64,000 nucleotides of DNA from Candidatus Nitrosymbiomonas proteolyticus. GTDB lineage: Bacteria > Armatimonadota > Fimbriimonadia > Fimbriimonadales > Fimbriimonadaceae. Each line of letters opens with the position of its first letter. Positions within the stretch are counted from its first letter, which is position 1. The stretch is from the NCBI GenBank assembly GCA_017347465.1, contig AP021858.1, positions 1,816,472-1,880,471 of the forward strand. Reading direction: 5' to 3'. Position numbers and translations under genes: made by a program. The notes under the pieces are model-generated. The model ran no database searches, was not told the DNA's origin, and saw only the letters and a list, made by a program, of their open reading frames with translations. This document shows positions 8,668 to 20,500 of the stretch, piece after piece.

Positions 8668-11600
8668 ATGACGATTATTCAGCCCACCTCGAAGCGAATC
8701 GGCAGATTCCTCGAGGTCCCCAATCTGATCGAACTTCAACTCAACAGTTACAGATGGTTTCTCGAAGAAGGTCTACCCGAGCTTTTCCAGACGTTCTCAC
8801 CGATTTGGGATTTCACTCAATCCAACTTCATCGAACTCGTTAGCTTCTCGCTCGGCGAGCCGAAATACTCGGTTGACGAGTGCCGCGACCGCGATATGAC
8901 GTTCGAGGCGCCGATCAAGGCGATCGTTCGCTTTGGCGGCCGCGAGCGGGAAATGATCGAGTCCGAGGTCTACCTGGGCGACCTGCCCCTGATGACCGAC
9001 CGCGGAACGTTCATCATCAACGGTCGCGAACGGGTCATTGTATCTCAGCTTTCCCGTTCGCCCGGACTCTACTTCGAAGAAGGCGTTGACACGGCCATGC
9101 AGATGGTCATCAGCGCTCGCGTGATTCCCAACGAGGGCCCATGGCTCGAAATCGAGTCGGACTCCAACCATATCGTCCGGACTCAAATCAGCCAAACGAA
9201 GAAGCTGCCGCTGACGCAGTTGATCAAAGCCTTAGGGGCGTTCGATAAGGGAACTTCGACGGTTCACCTGCCCCTAAAGGAAGCCATTCACCGAAAGCTC
9301 GTCGAGCCGCTCGCCGACCCGGAAACCGGTGAGGTCCTTATCAGCGCGGACGAGTGGATCACCCAGGAGGCCGTAGATGCGCTGCCTGCGGGGATTCAGG
9401 AGCAGTCTGTCAATGTCCACACGCCCGTCGATACCACCGACGACCTCATTCGGGTGTTTGGAAGGTACGAGACGCTGGCATCTCCGACGGCTGACGACCT
9501 TACGGGAAGGCGGGTCTCGGAGGACGTGCTCGATGCCGACGGCAAGGTCGTCATCAAAGCGATGCAGCGAATTGAGCCAGAAACGGCCAAGAAGATCGAG
9601 TCGCTGGGACTGGAATCGTTGCGCACGTACACCCTGCCGAGCGTCGTCGAGGCCACGCTCAAAGAGGACCCGACTTCGAACTGGCGCGAGGCCATCCTCG
9701 ACATCTACAAGCGGCTTCGACCCGGTGAAGCTGCCAACGAGGACGCTGCGAAGCAACTCATCTACGGGCTGTTCTTCGACGTGAAGCGCTATGACCTGGG
9801 CAAAGTGGGGCGACGGTTCCTCAACAACAGGCTCGGGTTCGACGTGCCGATCGACCGACGCTGCCTCACGGCCGTCGACTTGGTCGGGATCATGTTCAAG
9901 CTCCAGGACTACATCGACCGCAAGGCCGAAAGAGACGACATCGACGACCTCAAGAACAAGAGGGTCCGTTCGGTAGGCGAGTTGTTGCAGAGCCAGCTTC
10001 GGCTGGGATTTGTGAGGATGGAGAAGGTCGCTCGCGAGCGCATGACCAGCACCGACCAGGAGAACCTGCTGCCCGGCATTATCCTCTCGGTCAAACCTGT
10101 GAGCGCGGCGATCAAGAGCTTCTTTAGCTCCAATCAGCTCAGCACGTTCATGGATCAAACGAATCCGCTGAGCGAGTTGACCAACAAGCGGCGTCTTTCG
10201 AGTCTGGGGCCGGGGGGTCTGCAACGGACAAGCGCAAAGCTCGAAGTTCGCGACGTCCACCGTTCGCACTACGGCCGGATCTGCCCCATCGAGACCCCCG
10301 AAGGTCCGAATATCGGGCTGATCTCCCAGCTCACTACCCACGCACGGGTCGATGAGTACGGGTTCATCATGACTCCTTACCGGCGCGTCGTCGATGGCCG
10401 CGTCACCGACGAGATCGTGTACCTGACCGCCCAGGAGGACTTCTCGAGGCTCATTGCGCCCGCAGACACTCTCACCGACGGCGAGGGTCGGATCGTCGCA
10501 GACCGGCTGCAGGTGCGCTGCGCGGGAACGGAGTTCGGAGGCGCGAGCTATCCGCTCGTCCCGAGGGACCGGGTGACCCTGATGGACGTCTCGCCGGTTC
10601 AAATCGTGTCCGTCGCGACGGCCCTGATTCCTTTCCTCGAAAACGACGACGCGAACCGGGCGCTTATGGGCGCGAACATGCAGCGCCAAGCTGTGCCTTG
10701 CCTAAGATCAGAGCGGCCAGTCGTTTGTACGGGCTACGAGCGAACGGCAGCCGTCGACTCCGGCGCGGCAGTCGTCGCCCGGCGAGGCGGCGTCGTGGTA
10801 TTGGCGACCGCGACCGAAGTGCGCGTCCAGACCGATAGCGGCGAGATCGACAGTTACAGGCTGCAGCACATGCTGCAAAGCAACAAATCGACCTGCTTTA
10901 CGCAGCGACCCATCATCGAACTGGGCCAGCGGGTGCTGGAAGGCGATCCCCTCGCGGACGGGCCTTGCGTCGATCATGGCGAACTCGCTTTGGGCAAGAA
11001 CGTGCTGGTCTCGTTCATGCCTTGGGGCGGATACAACTACGAAGACGCGATCATCATCAGCGAGCGGCTGGTCAAGGATGACGTGTTCAGTTCGATCCAT
11101 ATCGAGCGGCACGAGACGGAAGCCGTCGACACCAAGTTGGGTCCTGAAGAGATCACGCGCGATATTCCGAACGTCGGAGAGGACGCCCTTAAGGACCTCG
11201 ACGAGAACGGCATCGTCCGCATCGGCGCGGAAGTCAGGCCCGAAGACATCCTGGTCGGAAAGGTCGCGCCCAAGGGGCAGGTCGAAATGACCGCCGAAGA
11301 GCGGCTGATCATCGCGATCTTCGGTAAGAAGGCCGAAGAGACGAGGGACGTCTCATTGCGGCTGCCGCACGGTGAGAAGGGCACGGTCGTCGATGTGAAG
11401 GTCTTTAGCCGGTTCAAGTACAAGTGTACGGCTTGCGGGCATGAATACAACGAGTCGAAAAAGCGGGAACGCCTTTTCTGCGACCGCTGCGAAGAAGCCA
11501 TCAATTCGCTGGGCGCGGACGAACTTCCCGCAGGAACGAATATGTCGGTCCAGGTCTATATCGCACAGAAGCGGAAGCTGATGGTCGGCGACAAAATGGC

Positions 11601-12681
11601 CGGACGGCACGGGAACAAGGGCGTCATCTCGCGGGTCGTGCCCGTCGAAGACATGCCGTGCCTGATGGATGGCACGCCGGTGGACATCATCTTGAACCCG
11701 CTCGGCGTTCCGAGCCGTATGAACATCGGCCAGATTCTGGAGACCCACCTCGGTTACGCGGGCCGAAAGCTCGGAGTGCGGTATCGCTGCCCGGCCTTCG
11801 AAGGCGCGACCGAAGAAGAAGTCTTGGAAGAGATCGAGCGTTTGGCCGAAGCGATGCGGTGCGAAGCCCTATCGAAGTACGTCAACCGGGAACTGATGCT
11901 GGCCGTCGAGTTTGAAAAGGACGACTCGGTCGAAACGATGAAGGAGCGCGTCAACGGCGCCTTGAGGAAGTTGGATAGGCCGCGCCTCGAGAGAGTGAGC
12001 CGCATTCTGGGAGCAACCCCGGTTGCCGATGAGGCCGAACTGAGCGCGATCGACCCCGATGACTGGGAGCCGGAAGAGCCGCAGGGCGCGGGTGAACCGT
12101 ACTCGGCTCCGGACGCTGCCTACAGCGACATCACCGAGCGCGTGCTCGTCAATGCCTTCCGGCGGGGAGGCATCGACCCCGAAACCTGCAAGTCGTTGGT
12201 TCGGGACGGGCTGACCGGAGACGTGCTGCCCAACCCGCTGACCGTAGGGACGATCTACATGCTCAAGCTCGAGCACCTTGCGGAAGAGAAAATTCACGCC
12301 CGATCGATCGGGCCGTACTCGCTCGTCACCCAGCAGCCATTGGGCGGTAAGGCGCAGTTCGGCGGCCAGAGATTTGGCGAGATGGAAGTGTGGGCGCTAG
12401 AAGCTTACGGAGCGGCCTACACGCTCCAAGAGTTGCTCACGATCAAGTCAGACGATGTCGCCGGACGCGTCAAGGCATACGAGGCGATCGTCAAAGGCGA
12501 AGCCATCGCCGAACCCGGAATTCCGGAATCCTTCAAGATTCTGGTGAACGAGTTGCGCTCGCTGTGCCTCAAGGTCACGGTCGAAGACGCCGCGAACCGA
12601 GAATTGGCCCTGCGCGACCTGGACGAACTCGGTCCGAGCGACGACGCCCGACTCGCACGTTCGGTGGGGTTGTTTAGCTAG
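8668..12681 (+). CDS. rpoB: RNA polymerase beta subunit
   Basis: Catalytic core subunit of RNA polymerase, 1337 residues, close to the usual length. GGAGG precedes the ATG. Recognisable blocks are the rifampicin-region sequence [31 protein letters not shown], the EGPNIGLI block, [15 protein letters not shown] and the C-terminal [26 protein letters not shown]. An unusual insertion at about residues 918-950 carries CTAC...CDRC (C920, C923, C938, C941), a zinc-ribbon pattern between the VFSRFK and LPAG elements that are normally close together. It is not preceded by rplJ or rplL and not directly followed by rpoC, both unusual. Confidence 0.98.
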   Translation: MTIIQPTSKRIGRFLEVPNLIELQLNSYRWFLEEGLPELFQTFSPIWDFTQSNFIELVSFSLGEPKYSVDECRDRDMTFEAPIKAIVRFGGREREMIESEVYLGDLPLMTDRGTFIINGRERVIVSQLSRSPGLYFEEGVDTAMQMVISARVIPNEGPWLEIESDSNHIVRTQISQTKKLPLTQLIKALGAFDKGTSTVHLPLKEAIHRKLVEPLADPETGEVLISADEWITQEAVDALPAGIQEQSVNVHTPVDTTDDLIRVFGRYETLASPTADDLTGRRVSEDVLDADGKVVIKAMQRIEPETAKKIESLGLESLRTYTLPSVVEATLKEDPTSNWREAILDIYKRLRPGEAANEDAAKQLIYGLFFDVKRYDLGKVGRRFLNNRLGFDVPIDRRCLTAVDLVGIMFKLQDYIDRKAERDDIDDLKNKRVRSVGELLQSQLRLGFVRMEKVARERMTSTDQENLLPGIILSVKPVSAAIKSFFSSNQLSTFMDQTNPLSELTNKRRLSSLGPGGLQRTSAKLEVRDVHRSHYGRICPIETPEGPNIGLISQLTTHARVDEYGFIMTPYRRVVDGRVTDEIVYLTAQEDFSRLIAPADTLTDGEGRIVADRLQVRCAGTEFGGASYPLVPRDRVTLMDVSPVQIVSVATALIPFLENDDANRALMGANMQRQAVPCLRSERPVVCTGYERTAAVDSGAAVVARRGGVVVLATATEVRVQTDSGEIDSYRLQHMLQSNKSTCFTQRPIIELGQRVLEGDPLADGPCVDHGELALGKNVLVSFMPWGGYNYEDAIIISERLVKDDVFSSIHIERHETEAVDTKLGPEEITRDIPNVGEDALKDLDENGIVRIGAEVRPEDILVGKVAPKGQVEMTAEERLIIAIFGKKAEETRDVSLRLPHGEKGTVVDVKVFSRFKYKCTACGHEYNESKKRERLFCDRCEEAINSLGADELPAGTNMSVQVYIAQKRKLMVGDKMAGRHGNKGVISRVVPVEDMPCLMDGTPVDIILNPLGVPSRMNIGQILETHLGYAGRKLGVRYRCPAFEGATEEEVLEEIERLAEAMRCEALSKYVNRELMLAVEFEKDDSVETMKERVNGALRKLDRPRLERVSRILGATPVADEAELSAIDPDDWEPEEPQGAGEPYSAPDAAYSDITERVLVNAFRRGGIDPETCKSLVRDGLTGDVLPNPLTVGTIYMLKLEHLAEEKIHARSIGPYSLVTQQPLGGKAQFGGQRFGEMEVWALEAYGAAYTLQELLTIKSDDVAGRVKAYEAIVKGEAIAEPGIPESFKILVNELRSLCLKVTVEDAANRELALRDLDELGPSDDARLARSVGLFS

Positions 12682-12700
12682 GCCGAATACGTCCTATAAT
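12670..12700 (+). promoter_or_regulatory. Putative promoter of the first inserted exported gene
   Basis: TTGTTT (12670-12675), a 19-nt spacer and a perfect TATAAT (12695-12700), overlapping the rpoB stop region. A 6-bp inverted repeat, CGACGC with GCGTCG, follows in the leader. It suggests separate expression of the inserted genes. Confidence 0.5.
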
Positions 12701-12770
12701 AATCGGGTAGTTCGACGCCCGCATAGCCGCCCCGAATCGCGTCGGGTCGGCCGTGGGAGGGAGTTACGGC

Positions 12771-14996
12771 TTGATCGGGTTCCTTTTTTTGTCGATCGCT
12801 GGCTGTTCGTTCGGTAGCATGTGCGAAGCCGAATCGCGCGTGGCTGACGGGAGCGCCCAACCAGGCGGGAGTGTCCGGTTCGAACGTTTATGTTTCGGGC
12901 CTGCAACCCTTTCGTCTGTGGTCGCCCAGTTGTCTCAAGATTCTTCCAAAGACCTTCGGGTCTCCCGTGAGTTGAGCAATGAGGTGGTCGCACTCTGCGG
13001 TGATGACGTTTCACTTGCGGATGCGCTGGACAAATTGGCCGACGTTGCAGTGGCGACTTGGGAGACTCAGGGCCAGTTCCAGATACTCAAGAGGACGCCT
13101 AAGCAACTGCGGGAATGCCGGCAGCGCGACTTAGACGTTCGGATCTCGCAACTCGAAAGGCAACTTCAGGAGTATTCCAAGGAGTTCGACCTTTCCGGGA
13201 CTTCTTACGATAGGGCGAGAGAGGCGATTCGAAGGTTCGAACTGATGCTCAAAGGTGAAAACCAAGGGGTATGGAGCGAAGGACCTTCGGGCGTAATCGA
13301 TCTGTTCCTACCTTCGGACGTCCTGCTGAAGCGAATCCTGATTGCCATCGGTTCCAAGCGGCTCTCGGAATTGCCCTATGTTGAAACAGTGGTCTTCAGC
13401 ACAGCGCCGACGGCGCGCCAGGTTGCGTTCCCGTCATCGGTACGCACATTGATCGAAGACTACGCGGCAGAGCAATCTTGGTTCGTCAAAGCCTCCAATG
13501 AGGAACAGTTCGCATCGGACCATCCCTTGTTCGTCTCGTGGTGGAAGAGCTTGCGCTCCCAACCCATCGACAGTTCCGATATTGGCAAGGCGTTGCTAAG
13601 TGCTCGGCTTGAAGACGACCGGTTATGGACGCTATTGCAGATCTTCGATAGAGGTGGACGGAAACGCGGATCGGCCGTCAAAGCGATGCAAATCGTTCGC
13701 GAAGTCACCTCTCAACGTATCGTCAGTACGATCCCGGAGTCTGCTTTGTTTGAGCCATCCAAGCGTAACAGGGAGTTCGAGGAGCTTGCCCGAGTGCCCG
13801 AAATGTTCGTAACGCACCACTCGGGGCCAATCGAACCATCAGGGCTCTCTCCCACTGTCTGGGAAGAGGCAATACGCCCCAACCAAGTTGAGCCGCTGTC
13901 GCTGTTCCTCGGTGACTTATGTTGTGAAGTAAGTCGCTATCTTGGACGACCCGTTGCTGCGCGACTTCCCGACTTCTGTGCTCCTGTGTTCTCCGACCTT
14001 CGCGGCGCGGCCAGCGTCCCTCTGCGCGCGGTGCTGAGTCAGTTGTCGCAACAATACGGTGTTGGAGTGGACGCGAATTCAGATTGGATATTGATGTCGC
14101 CATCCAACGCTTTGGAGTGTGAGCGAACAAGGTTGAATCGCGGAGCGCTCACGGAAGTTATGGAACTGGCGCGAACTCAGCCGCTGATGGATATTCGGGC
14201 GATCGCTACTCTCTATTTCAAATCAGGAACTGGGGCTTTTCGGAACCCGATTGCCACTTTCTACCTCAACTTGATTGCAAAGAAGGGCGTTGCCGTCGAT
14301 CCGTACGATATCCCATTTCCCTTGCTCGGGCTTCTTGGGTCGTTGACAGATGACAGTTGGCGAACTACGTTGAACGGGGAGCCGTTTCGGTTGTCGAATT
14401 CCGGGTTGCCTTCGAGGCAGTACTTCGAAGGTTGGTGTTCGTTCGGAGAGGGATACGACATGTGGATTGGCCCCGGCATAGTTCAACGGACCCGCCTGGG
14501 CATCGAAGTTGCGGTTCCCGACCTGCTTCTCATTGGCACGGAAACCTTACCCACGGGCTTGCGGAATGACTCAGCACTATCGATCCAGGCGGGCAGTTCA
14601 AGCGCTTTCCAGAAGGTAGATAGCGCGGACGGCGGGTCGGGATCGCAGGGTCCGAGCATGGTGTTCAACGAAGAGCAGCTTGCGAAGTTTTGCTTCAACA
14701 TGATTTTGGAGGGGACGGCGAGTTCTGTTGCGGACGCGATGACCGGCATTTGGCGAATCGTGCCAAGGCGTCAACTCACGATCGTGGGCGCGCTATCCGA
14801 ACAGGTTGAGATCATCCGGGTTTACACTGGGCACCCGGTCGTTCGTAGCGAATCCATGGAACGGTCGTACACCGACTTTCCAGCAGAACTCAGGAGGAAG
14901 TTGGAGAGCCGGGTCAGTGAGTTGCTGCGCCTTGCTAGGCCGTCCCAACGGCAAAGCGCAGTGTTTCGGTCATGCGTTGCCGTGCGGGTGGCTTGA
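12771..14996 (+). CDS. Exported protein of unknown function between rpoB and rpoC, family member 1 (predicted lipoprotein)
   Basis: 741 residues from the TTG at 12771, which follows GGGAGGGAG at good spacing; a GTG at 12753 is less likely. The N-terminus MIGFLFLSIAGC ends in a lipobox (IAGC), so export and lipidation are predicted. Residues about 35-100 (LSSVVAQLSQ...DALDKLADVAVATWETQGQFQILKR) resemble the short alpha/beta modules at the N-terminus of secretins and TonB receptors (STN/N0-like). A second such module lies at about 375-440 and ends DSDWILMSP in form (DANSDWILMSP). It shares its layout with the genes at 15234 and 44932. I recognise no enzyme motif. Codon usage looks less GC-biased than in rpoB, suggesting fast evolution or acquisition. 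Confidence 0.8.
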   Translation: MIGFLFLSIAGCSFGSMCEAESRVADGSAQPGGSVRFERLCFGPATLSSVVAQLSQDSSKDLRVSRELSNEVVALCGDDVSLADALDKLADVAVATWETQGQFQILKRTPKQLRECRQRDLDVRISQLERQLQEYSKEFDLSGTSYDRAREAIRRFELMLKGENQGVWSEGPSGVIDLFLPSDVLLKRILIAIGSKRLSELPYVETVVFSTAPTARQVAFPSSVRTLIEDYAAEQSWFVKASNEEQFASDHPLFVSWWKSLRSQPIDSSDIGKALLSARLEDDRLWTLLQIFDRGGRKRGSAVKAMQIVREVTSQRIVSTIPESALFEPSKRNREFEELARVPEMFVTHHSGPIEPSGLSPTVWEEAIRPNQVEPLSLFLGDLCCEVSRYLGRPVAARLPDFCAPVFSDLRGAASVPLRAVLSQLSQQYGVGVDANSDWILMSPSNALECERTRLNRGALTEVMELARTQPLMDIRAIATLYFKSGTGAFRNPIATFYLNLIAKKGVAVDPYDIPFPLLGLLGSLTDDSWRTTLNGEPFRLSNSGLPSRQYFEGWCSFGEGYDMWIGPGIVQRTRLGIEVAVPDLLLIGTETLPTGLRNDSALSIQAGSSSAFQKVDSADGGSGSQGPSMVFNEEQLAKFCFNMILEGTASSVADAMTGIWRIVPRRQLTIVGALSEQVEIIRVYTGHPVVRSESMERSYTDFPAELRRKLESRVSELLRLARPSQRQSAVFRSCVAVRVA

Positions 14997-15233
14997 ATCG
15001 AGTACGAGGATCTTTGTGAGAGTGGCTGGTCCGGTAACTATCTCAGGAGTCCTGTGTAGATCGGTTCGGTTTCCGTAGCAGGCGGAGGTAACGATGTCGT
15101 GTTTTTGCGCGAACACGGAGCTAATTGGAGCCCATTCATTTACCGAATCGATTCCCGGGAGCAGATTCAGATTGGCTCGCGATTGTAGAAAAGGGCGAAC
15201 TGTCGTACGCAATGACAGAACATGGAGGAAGCG
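14997..15233 (+). other. Gap between the two inserted exported genes
   Basis: 237 bases with no convincing reading frame, RNA gene or terminator. Short frames here lack ribosome binding sites and look random. A GGAGG at 15225-15229 belongs to the next gene. Confidence 0.5.
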
Positions 15234-17411
15234 ATGCTCTTAGGAGTCCTCTGCAATGTGCTCGTTCTTATAGACTGCCTCGGAAATTCGGTCGATTTCC
15301 GTTGCTCTCCGACCAGCGTTGGAAACCTGCTCCCTCTGCTCTCGGAGAGGGTCGGAATCGACTTGCTTGCGACTCCTGAGACGCGATGGGACGTGATGGT
15401 CATTCGAGTTCGAGGCGTGCCTGTGGACCGCTTACTGTCGACGATCGGGAGAGTTAGCAGCGCGAAGTGGGAACGGCGCAAAGACGGACTTTACCTGGTT
15501 CGTGATGACGAGGCCGTTAGTACGGACGTCGAGGCCGAACGAAACGTGGCTGAAGGCGAATGGAAGTCCGCCCTCGAATTGGTTAGGCATGCGAGTTCAA
15601 AGATCGATTGGGTAAGGAAAGACAACACCAACAGGTTCCTTGATCAAGTTTCGTCCCATAACGAATGGGCAAGGGTGGTGCTGTCTGCTGGGGCTGTAAA
15701 CGCGGTCGGGAAAGCTCGGTCGGCGCTTATCGCTCGTCTGCCGCTACGACGCCTCGCATTCGCGGTCGTGGAGTCACTAAGCCCTCAGTTGTTAGCAAGC
15801 TTGCACATTGGCAACACGGTCTATTCAAGCAATCCGACAGCAATGCAAGAGCGCTTGCCTCGGGAAGTTTCTAAGAGTTTGGGGGAGTTACAAGCTGATC
15901 AGAATCGCTTGATGAGCGAGATCGAAGGCAATCCGCGCAGCATAGCGTTCGGCCAAGAAGAAGGGGGGATTCGCTTAGCCGATCTTGGCGCTAAGGTAGC
16001 GTCTGCCCGGTCGATCGTTGTGCTGAGCAAGATGGAGGGGATGCTGCATGTCCGGGTGCTCCTTGTGCAGGGTCAGCACATCGTCGCCAGAGAGGAACTG
16101 ACCTTTGGTGTTCCCGCAGCAAGAGGTCAGGCCTCTCCGAACTCTTCGTCGTTGGGTTCCTTGCGTTCTCCTTCCGAGGTCGAGGATCTCAGGCGTGCTC
16201 TTAGCGAGGCTGGGAGTATCGAGTCTTCAGGTGCCTTGCACGACGAACTGATTCACCCCGAAAAGACCGATCCCCTCAAGTTTGGACCCATGAGCCTTGT
16301 CGCCTCTTACGCCGAGGCGGCCGACAAGAACCTCGTCGCGGTTTTGCCCGACTACTTCGATCCCGCGTTCAGGAGTCTGGCGGTGAACCCGGTCCAACGG
16401 AACAGCGTATTCGCGGCCGATTGGGAACAGCTAATGCGTGGAACACTGAATTGGCAAGAAGAGGATGGTTGGATCCTGCTTCGGCCCAGACGAGCGAATA
16501 AGGAGAGGGTCGAACACCTCGACCGGCCTGCTTTGGGGACATACTTGCGAAGGTTGTCCGATGAGGGTTGGGCTTCGCTTGAGGATATGTCCGCGTACCT
16601 TGGGGCTCAGCCTGTTGCGGAGATCGACCCGTTTTATGTCTCCGATGTTGGATCGCTCTTGCAGGGCTGGCGGACTGAAGGCAGTGTCGTGCAGCCGGCT
16701 ATCTTGCGCTTCTACGGAGTCCTATCTGTCAAGCAAAAGCAAGCCACATGGACGGAGTCTGGGCTCCGGATTGCGTCCCTGTTGCCGGCTCAGAGACAGC
16801 TACTGGATTTGCTCTTGTTTTGGTCGGATCAGAAGCTCTCGGGAAGGGTTCCCCCCGAGTTGGAGGAGTTCAACCACGAGGAGCTTATTACGGAGACACT
16901 CCCGTTCGGACTCCCAGCCGATACGGTCTTCCGAGGGCAGATGAGGCGACGCCTTGCCCTGCTCGCTCTCCGCAAGCGGCAAGACGGAGGGGCGCCTGGG
17001 AAGGAAGTGACCGAGCTTTCGAAGTTAGCGAGAGGCGCGGCCCGCCTGACTGGGACCGAAGTGGAGGTGCGGGACGGCCAGGAGGCGTCCATGCAGGAAT
17101 ATGTTGGATTTGCGCCCATCATAATCTGCGACGGCCACTTCGAGGTCGACGTCGGCCAATCCAAGGTCATGCGGTTCCCATTCCAGTACCCAGAAGTCCC
17201 CAAGGGAGTCACGTTCGTACGATTTCGGGACCTGCCATCCACCGTCCAGGAGGCCTATCGAGAAGAGGTTAGACGGCTGGGCGGAGCACCTCAAAGAACT
17301 CAGCCACCCCCAAGGCAGAGCAGATCGGCCGCGGGCGCTCCGAGGAATGTCAGCGATTCTGAGTCTATCCGACGGGACGGAGCCTTGACACTTCGGGGAG
17401 CGAAAAGGTAA
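15234..17411 (+). CDS. Exported protein of unknown function between rpoB and rpoC, family member 2
   Basis: 725 residues from the second ATG, preceded by GGAGGAAGCG; the ATG at 15222 is inside the binding site. A hydrophobic N-terminus ([17 protein letters not shown]) predicts export. Residues about 24-92 form an STN-like module ([20 protein letters not shown]...[10 protein letters not shown]). A second module at about 349-418 contains [13 protein letters not shown] and ends DGWILLRPR, matching the equivalent parts of the genes at 12771 and 44932. The C-terminus is proline- and serine-rich. No catalytic motif is recognised. It ends 100 nt before rpoC and may be cotranscribed with it, as no terminator is seen between them. 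Confidence 0.8.
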   Translation: MLLGVLCNVLVLIDCLGNSVDFRCSPTSVGNLLPLLSERVGIDLLATPETRWDVMVIRVRGVPVDRLLSTIGRVSSAKWERRKDGLYLVRDDEAVSTDVEAERNVAEGEWKSALELVRHASSKIDWVRKDNTNRFLDQVSSHNEWARVVLSAGAVNAVGKARSALIARLPLRRLAFAVVESLSPQLLASLHIGNTVYSSNPTAMQERLPREVSKSLGELQADQNRLMSEIEGNPRSIAFGQEEGGIRLADLGAKVASARSIVVLSKMEGMLHVRVLLVQGQHIVAREELTFGVPAARGQASPNSSSLGSLRSPSEVEDLRRALSEAGSIESSGALHDELIHPEKTDPLKFGPMSLVASYAEAADKNLVAVLPDYFDPAFRSLAVNPVQRNSVFAADWEQLMRGTLNWQEEDGWILLRPRRANKERVEHLDRPALGTYLRRLSDEGWASLEDMSAYLGAQPVAEIDPFYVSDVGSLLQGWRTEGSVVQPAILRFYGVLSVKQKQATWTESGLRIASLLPAQRQLLDLLLFWSDQKLSGRVPPELEEFNHEELITETLPFGLPADTVFRGQMRRRLALLALRKRQDGGAPGKEVTELSKLARGAARLTGTEVEVRDGQEASMQEYVGFAPIIICDGHFEVDVGQSKVMRFPFQYPEVPKGVTFVRFRDLPSTVQEAYREEVRRLGGAPQRTQPPPRQSRSAAGAPRNVSDSESIRRDGALTLRGAKR

Positions 17412-17511
17412 AAAACAAAGTCCGCGCTCTCTGTCTCCACGTTCCCAATTCGAACTCGTCGTTGTCCGTAGTATTTCGGGGCGGATATGCGCACCTAAAG
17501 CTCAAACCATT

Positions 17512-20500
17512 ATGGCAGACGTAAGTCAATTCAACAAAATCCGAATCGGCATCGCTAGCCCAACCGACATCCGAAGTTGGGCATTTCGTCACGGCGTACA
17601 CCACGAGGTCAAAAAACCCGAAACGATCAATTATCGCACGTTCAAACCGGAGCGTGACGGGCTGTTCTGCGAGAAGATTTTCGGTCCGGTCAAGGACTAC
17701 GAATGTTCCTGCGGGCGCTACAAAAAGATCAAATACGCCGGCATCATCTGCGAACGGTGCGGCGTCGAAGTCACCAAGAGCCGCGTCCGGCGCGAGCGAA
17801 TGGGGATCATTGAACTCGCCGCTCCCGTTTGCCACATTTGGTACCTGAAGGGAGTTCCGAGCCCGCTCGCCCTCATTCTGGACATCTCCCCCCGGCTGCT
17901 CGAAAAGGTCATCTACTTCGCCAGCTTCATCATCATCGACATTGAAGCCGAGAAGATCGCCGAGCTGCTTCCGAAGGTGAAGGAGGCGGCGGAGCAGGAG
18001 AAGGCCACGATCATGCGGCACATGAGGGAACTCGAAGAAGACAGCTTCACGAGGTTCTTCGAAGAGCTTGACAGCAACAGCGATGAGTACGACGAAGGTT
18101 CGGTGAGGGAGCGCGCGAAGGCGATCAACGACCGCATTCGGGCCGAATACCGCGATGCCGACGACCGGCTCAAGGACCTTGACCTTGCGGTGGACATCCT
18201 CGGCAAGCTCGAGCGCAACCAACTCATCGACGAAGAGAAGTACCGCGCGGTCAGCAAGATGCTCGACGCCGTGGGCGCCAAGCTCGATCTGGAACTGCGC
18301 AACCTCGTCCGGGCCAACATCGGGGCCGAGGCGATCAAGGAGCTCTTGACCCGCGTCGACCTCGAAAAGCTCGCCCGTGAACTCCGGCAAGAGATCGTGT
18401 CGACGACCTCGCAGCGCCGAGCCCGCGCCATCAAGCGGCTCGAAATCGCGGAAGCGCTCATTTCCAGCAAGAGCCGCCCTGAGTGGATGATCCTCGATGT
18501 CATCCCTGTCATCAGCCCCGAACTGCGCCCGATGGTCCAACTCGACGGCGGACGTTTCGCAACGTCGGACCTGAACGACCTGTATCGGCGAATCATCAAC
18601 CGCAACAACCGGCTCAAGAAGATCATGGAGATTCACGCGCCGGAGTCGATCATCAACCACGAAAAGCGACTGCTTCAAGAGGCGGTCGATGCGCTGGTCG
18701 ATAACGGCCGCCGGTCTCGTCCCGTCGTGGGCTCCAACTCCCGCCCGCTCAAGTCGCTGAGCGACATGCTCAAGGGCAAGGAAGGGCGGTTCCGAAAGAA
18801 CCTTCTTGGAAAGCGCGTGGACTATTCGGGCCGTTCGGTTATCGTGGTTGGACCCCACCTGAAACTCCACCAGTGCGGACTTCCCAAGGAGATGGCGCTC
18901 GAACTCTTTAAGCCGTTCGTGATGAAGACGCTTGTCGAGAAAAAGATCACCCAAAACATCAAGACGGCCAAGCGCATGATCGATCGGATGCACCCGGCCG
19001 TGTGGGACGGATTGGAGGAGGTCATCAAGGAGCACCCGGTTCTCCTGAACCGCGCTCCGACCCTGCACCGATTGGGAATCCAGGCGTTCGAGCCGATCCT
19101 TGTCGATGGCAAAGCGATTCAGATTCACCCGCTCGTTTGCCATGCCTACAACGCGGACTTCGACGGCGACCAGATGGCTGTTCACGTCCCGCTTTCCTTG
19201 CAGGCGCAGGCGGAAGCTCGGGTCTTGATGCTGAGCACTCAGAACCTCTTCTCGCCGGCGGACGGGCGCCCGATCATGTCGCCGATCCAGGACATCGTCT
19301 TGGGGGCGTTCGCGCTTACGTTCACGGACAAGGCGTCGCTGCAAAGCCTCGAGGAGGCTGTGGCGAAGCATGAGGCCGACCCTGAGAACAACCCGGCGCC
19401 CAAGGTCTACCGCGACCCTGCCGAAGTGACCTTCCATCTCGAATCGCCCAACGTCGAGAACCCGGTCCAACTCAACCAAGCCGTTCGTGTCCGAATCCGC
19501 CGCCCGGTCTTCCGACCCGACAGCGAGATCGATCACAGGGACCCGGCGACCGGCCAGGAATACCGTTACGAGACCACGAAGGGCGAAGACGACGAGGAAA
19601 AGCGCGAACTCAAGCCGCTCGAAACGGAGTTCGAGACGGTGGTCAGGGTCTCGACGGCCGGAAGGCTCCTGTTCAACGAGGCTTTGCCTTACCCGCTCAA
19701 GCACAGCGACGGAATGCTTCAGATCGAGCTTACCAAGAAGATGCTCGCCGAGTTGATCGTTCTTTGCCAGAGGCAATGTGGGCTTGGAGGGACGATTCGG
19801 CTCCTGGACGACCTGAAGGACCTTGGGTTCCGATGGGCGACGAAGTACGGGCTCTCCATCGCCATCACGGACATGGACCCGCCTGCGGGAAGGGAAGCGA
19901 TTCTTCAAGAGGCAGACGACTCGTCGAACACGATCCTCACGCGATACCGCAGGGGGATGCTCAACTTCAACGAGATGCAGCGTAGGCTGGTCGACCTATG
20001 GTCGAAGACCTACGACAAGATCGGCGATGAGATTCAGGCGGGGATGCACCAATTCAACCCGCTTACGATTATCACCGCCTCGGGCGCTCGCGGCTCGGTC
20101 AAGCAGCTCGCTCAGCTTGCGGGAATGCGCGGCCTGATGTTCAACCAGTTCAACGAGGTTATTTACGAACTCCCCGTCAAGAGTTCGTTCCAAAAGGGCC
20201 TTTCGATGCTGGAGTATTTCGTGACCACGCACGGCGCCCGCAAGGGTCTCGCCGACACAGCGCTGCGAACCGCCGACGCTGGATACCTCACAAGGCGACT
20301 CGTCGATGTCTCGCAGGACGTGATCATTCGACGCGAAGACTGTGGCACGACCGAAGGGGTGCTTTGCCACCGCATCCTCAACGATGAGGACGAGGTCATC
20401 GAGAAGGTCGGTGATCGCCTGATCGGCCGAGTCGCCTTGCGCGATTTGGTCGACCCGGAAACGAACCAACAACTCATGACGGCCGGCGAAGTCATCACCG

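Noticed and set aside
11420-11500. Intein or frameshift in rpoB
   Set aside because: The extra segment is only about 35 residues, stays in frame and has a zinc-ribbon pattern but no intein splice motifs.
17365-19908. 847-codon minus-strand frame
   Set aside because: It is the antisense shadow of rpoC; the product is Arg/Asp/Val-rich without any family features.
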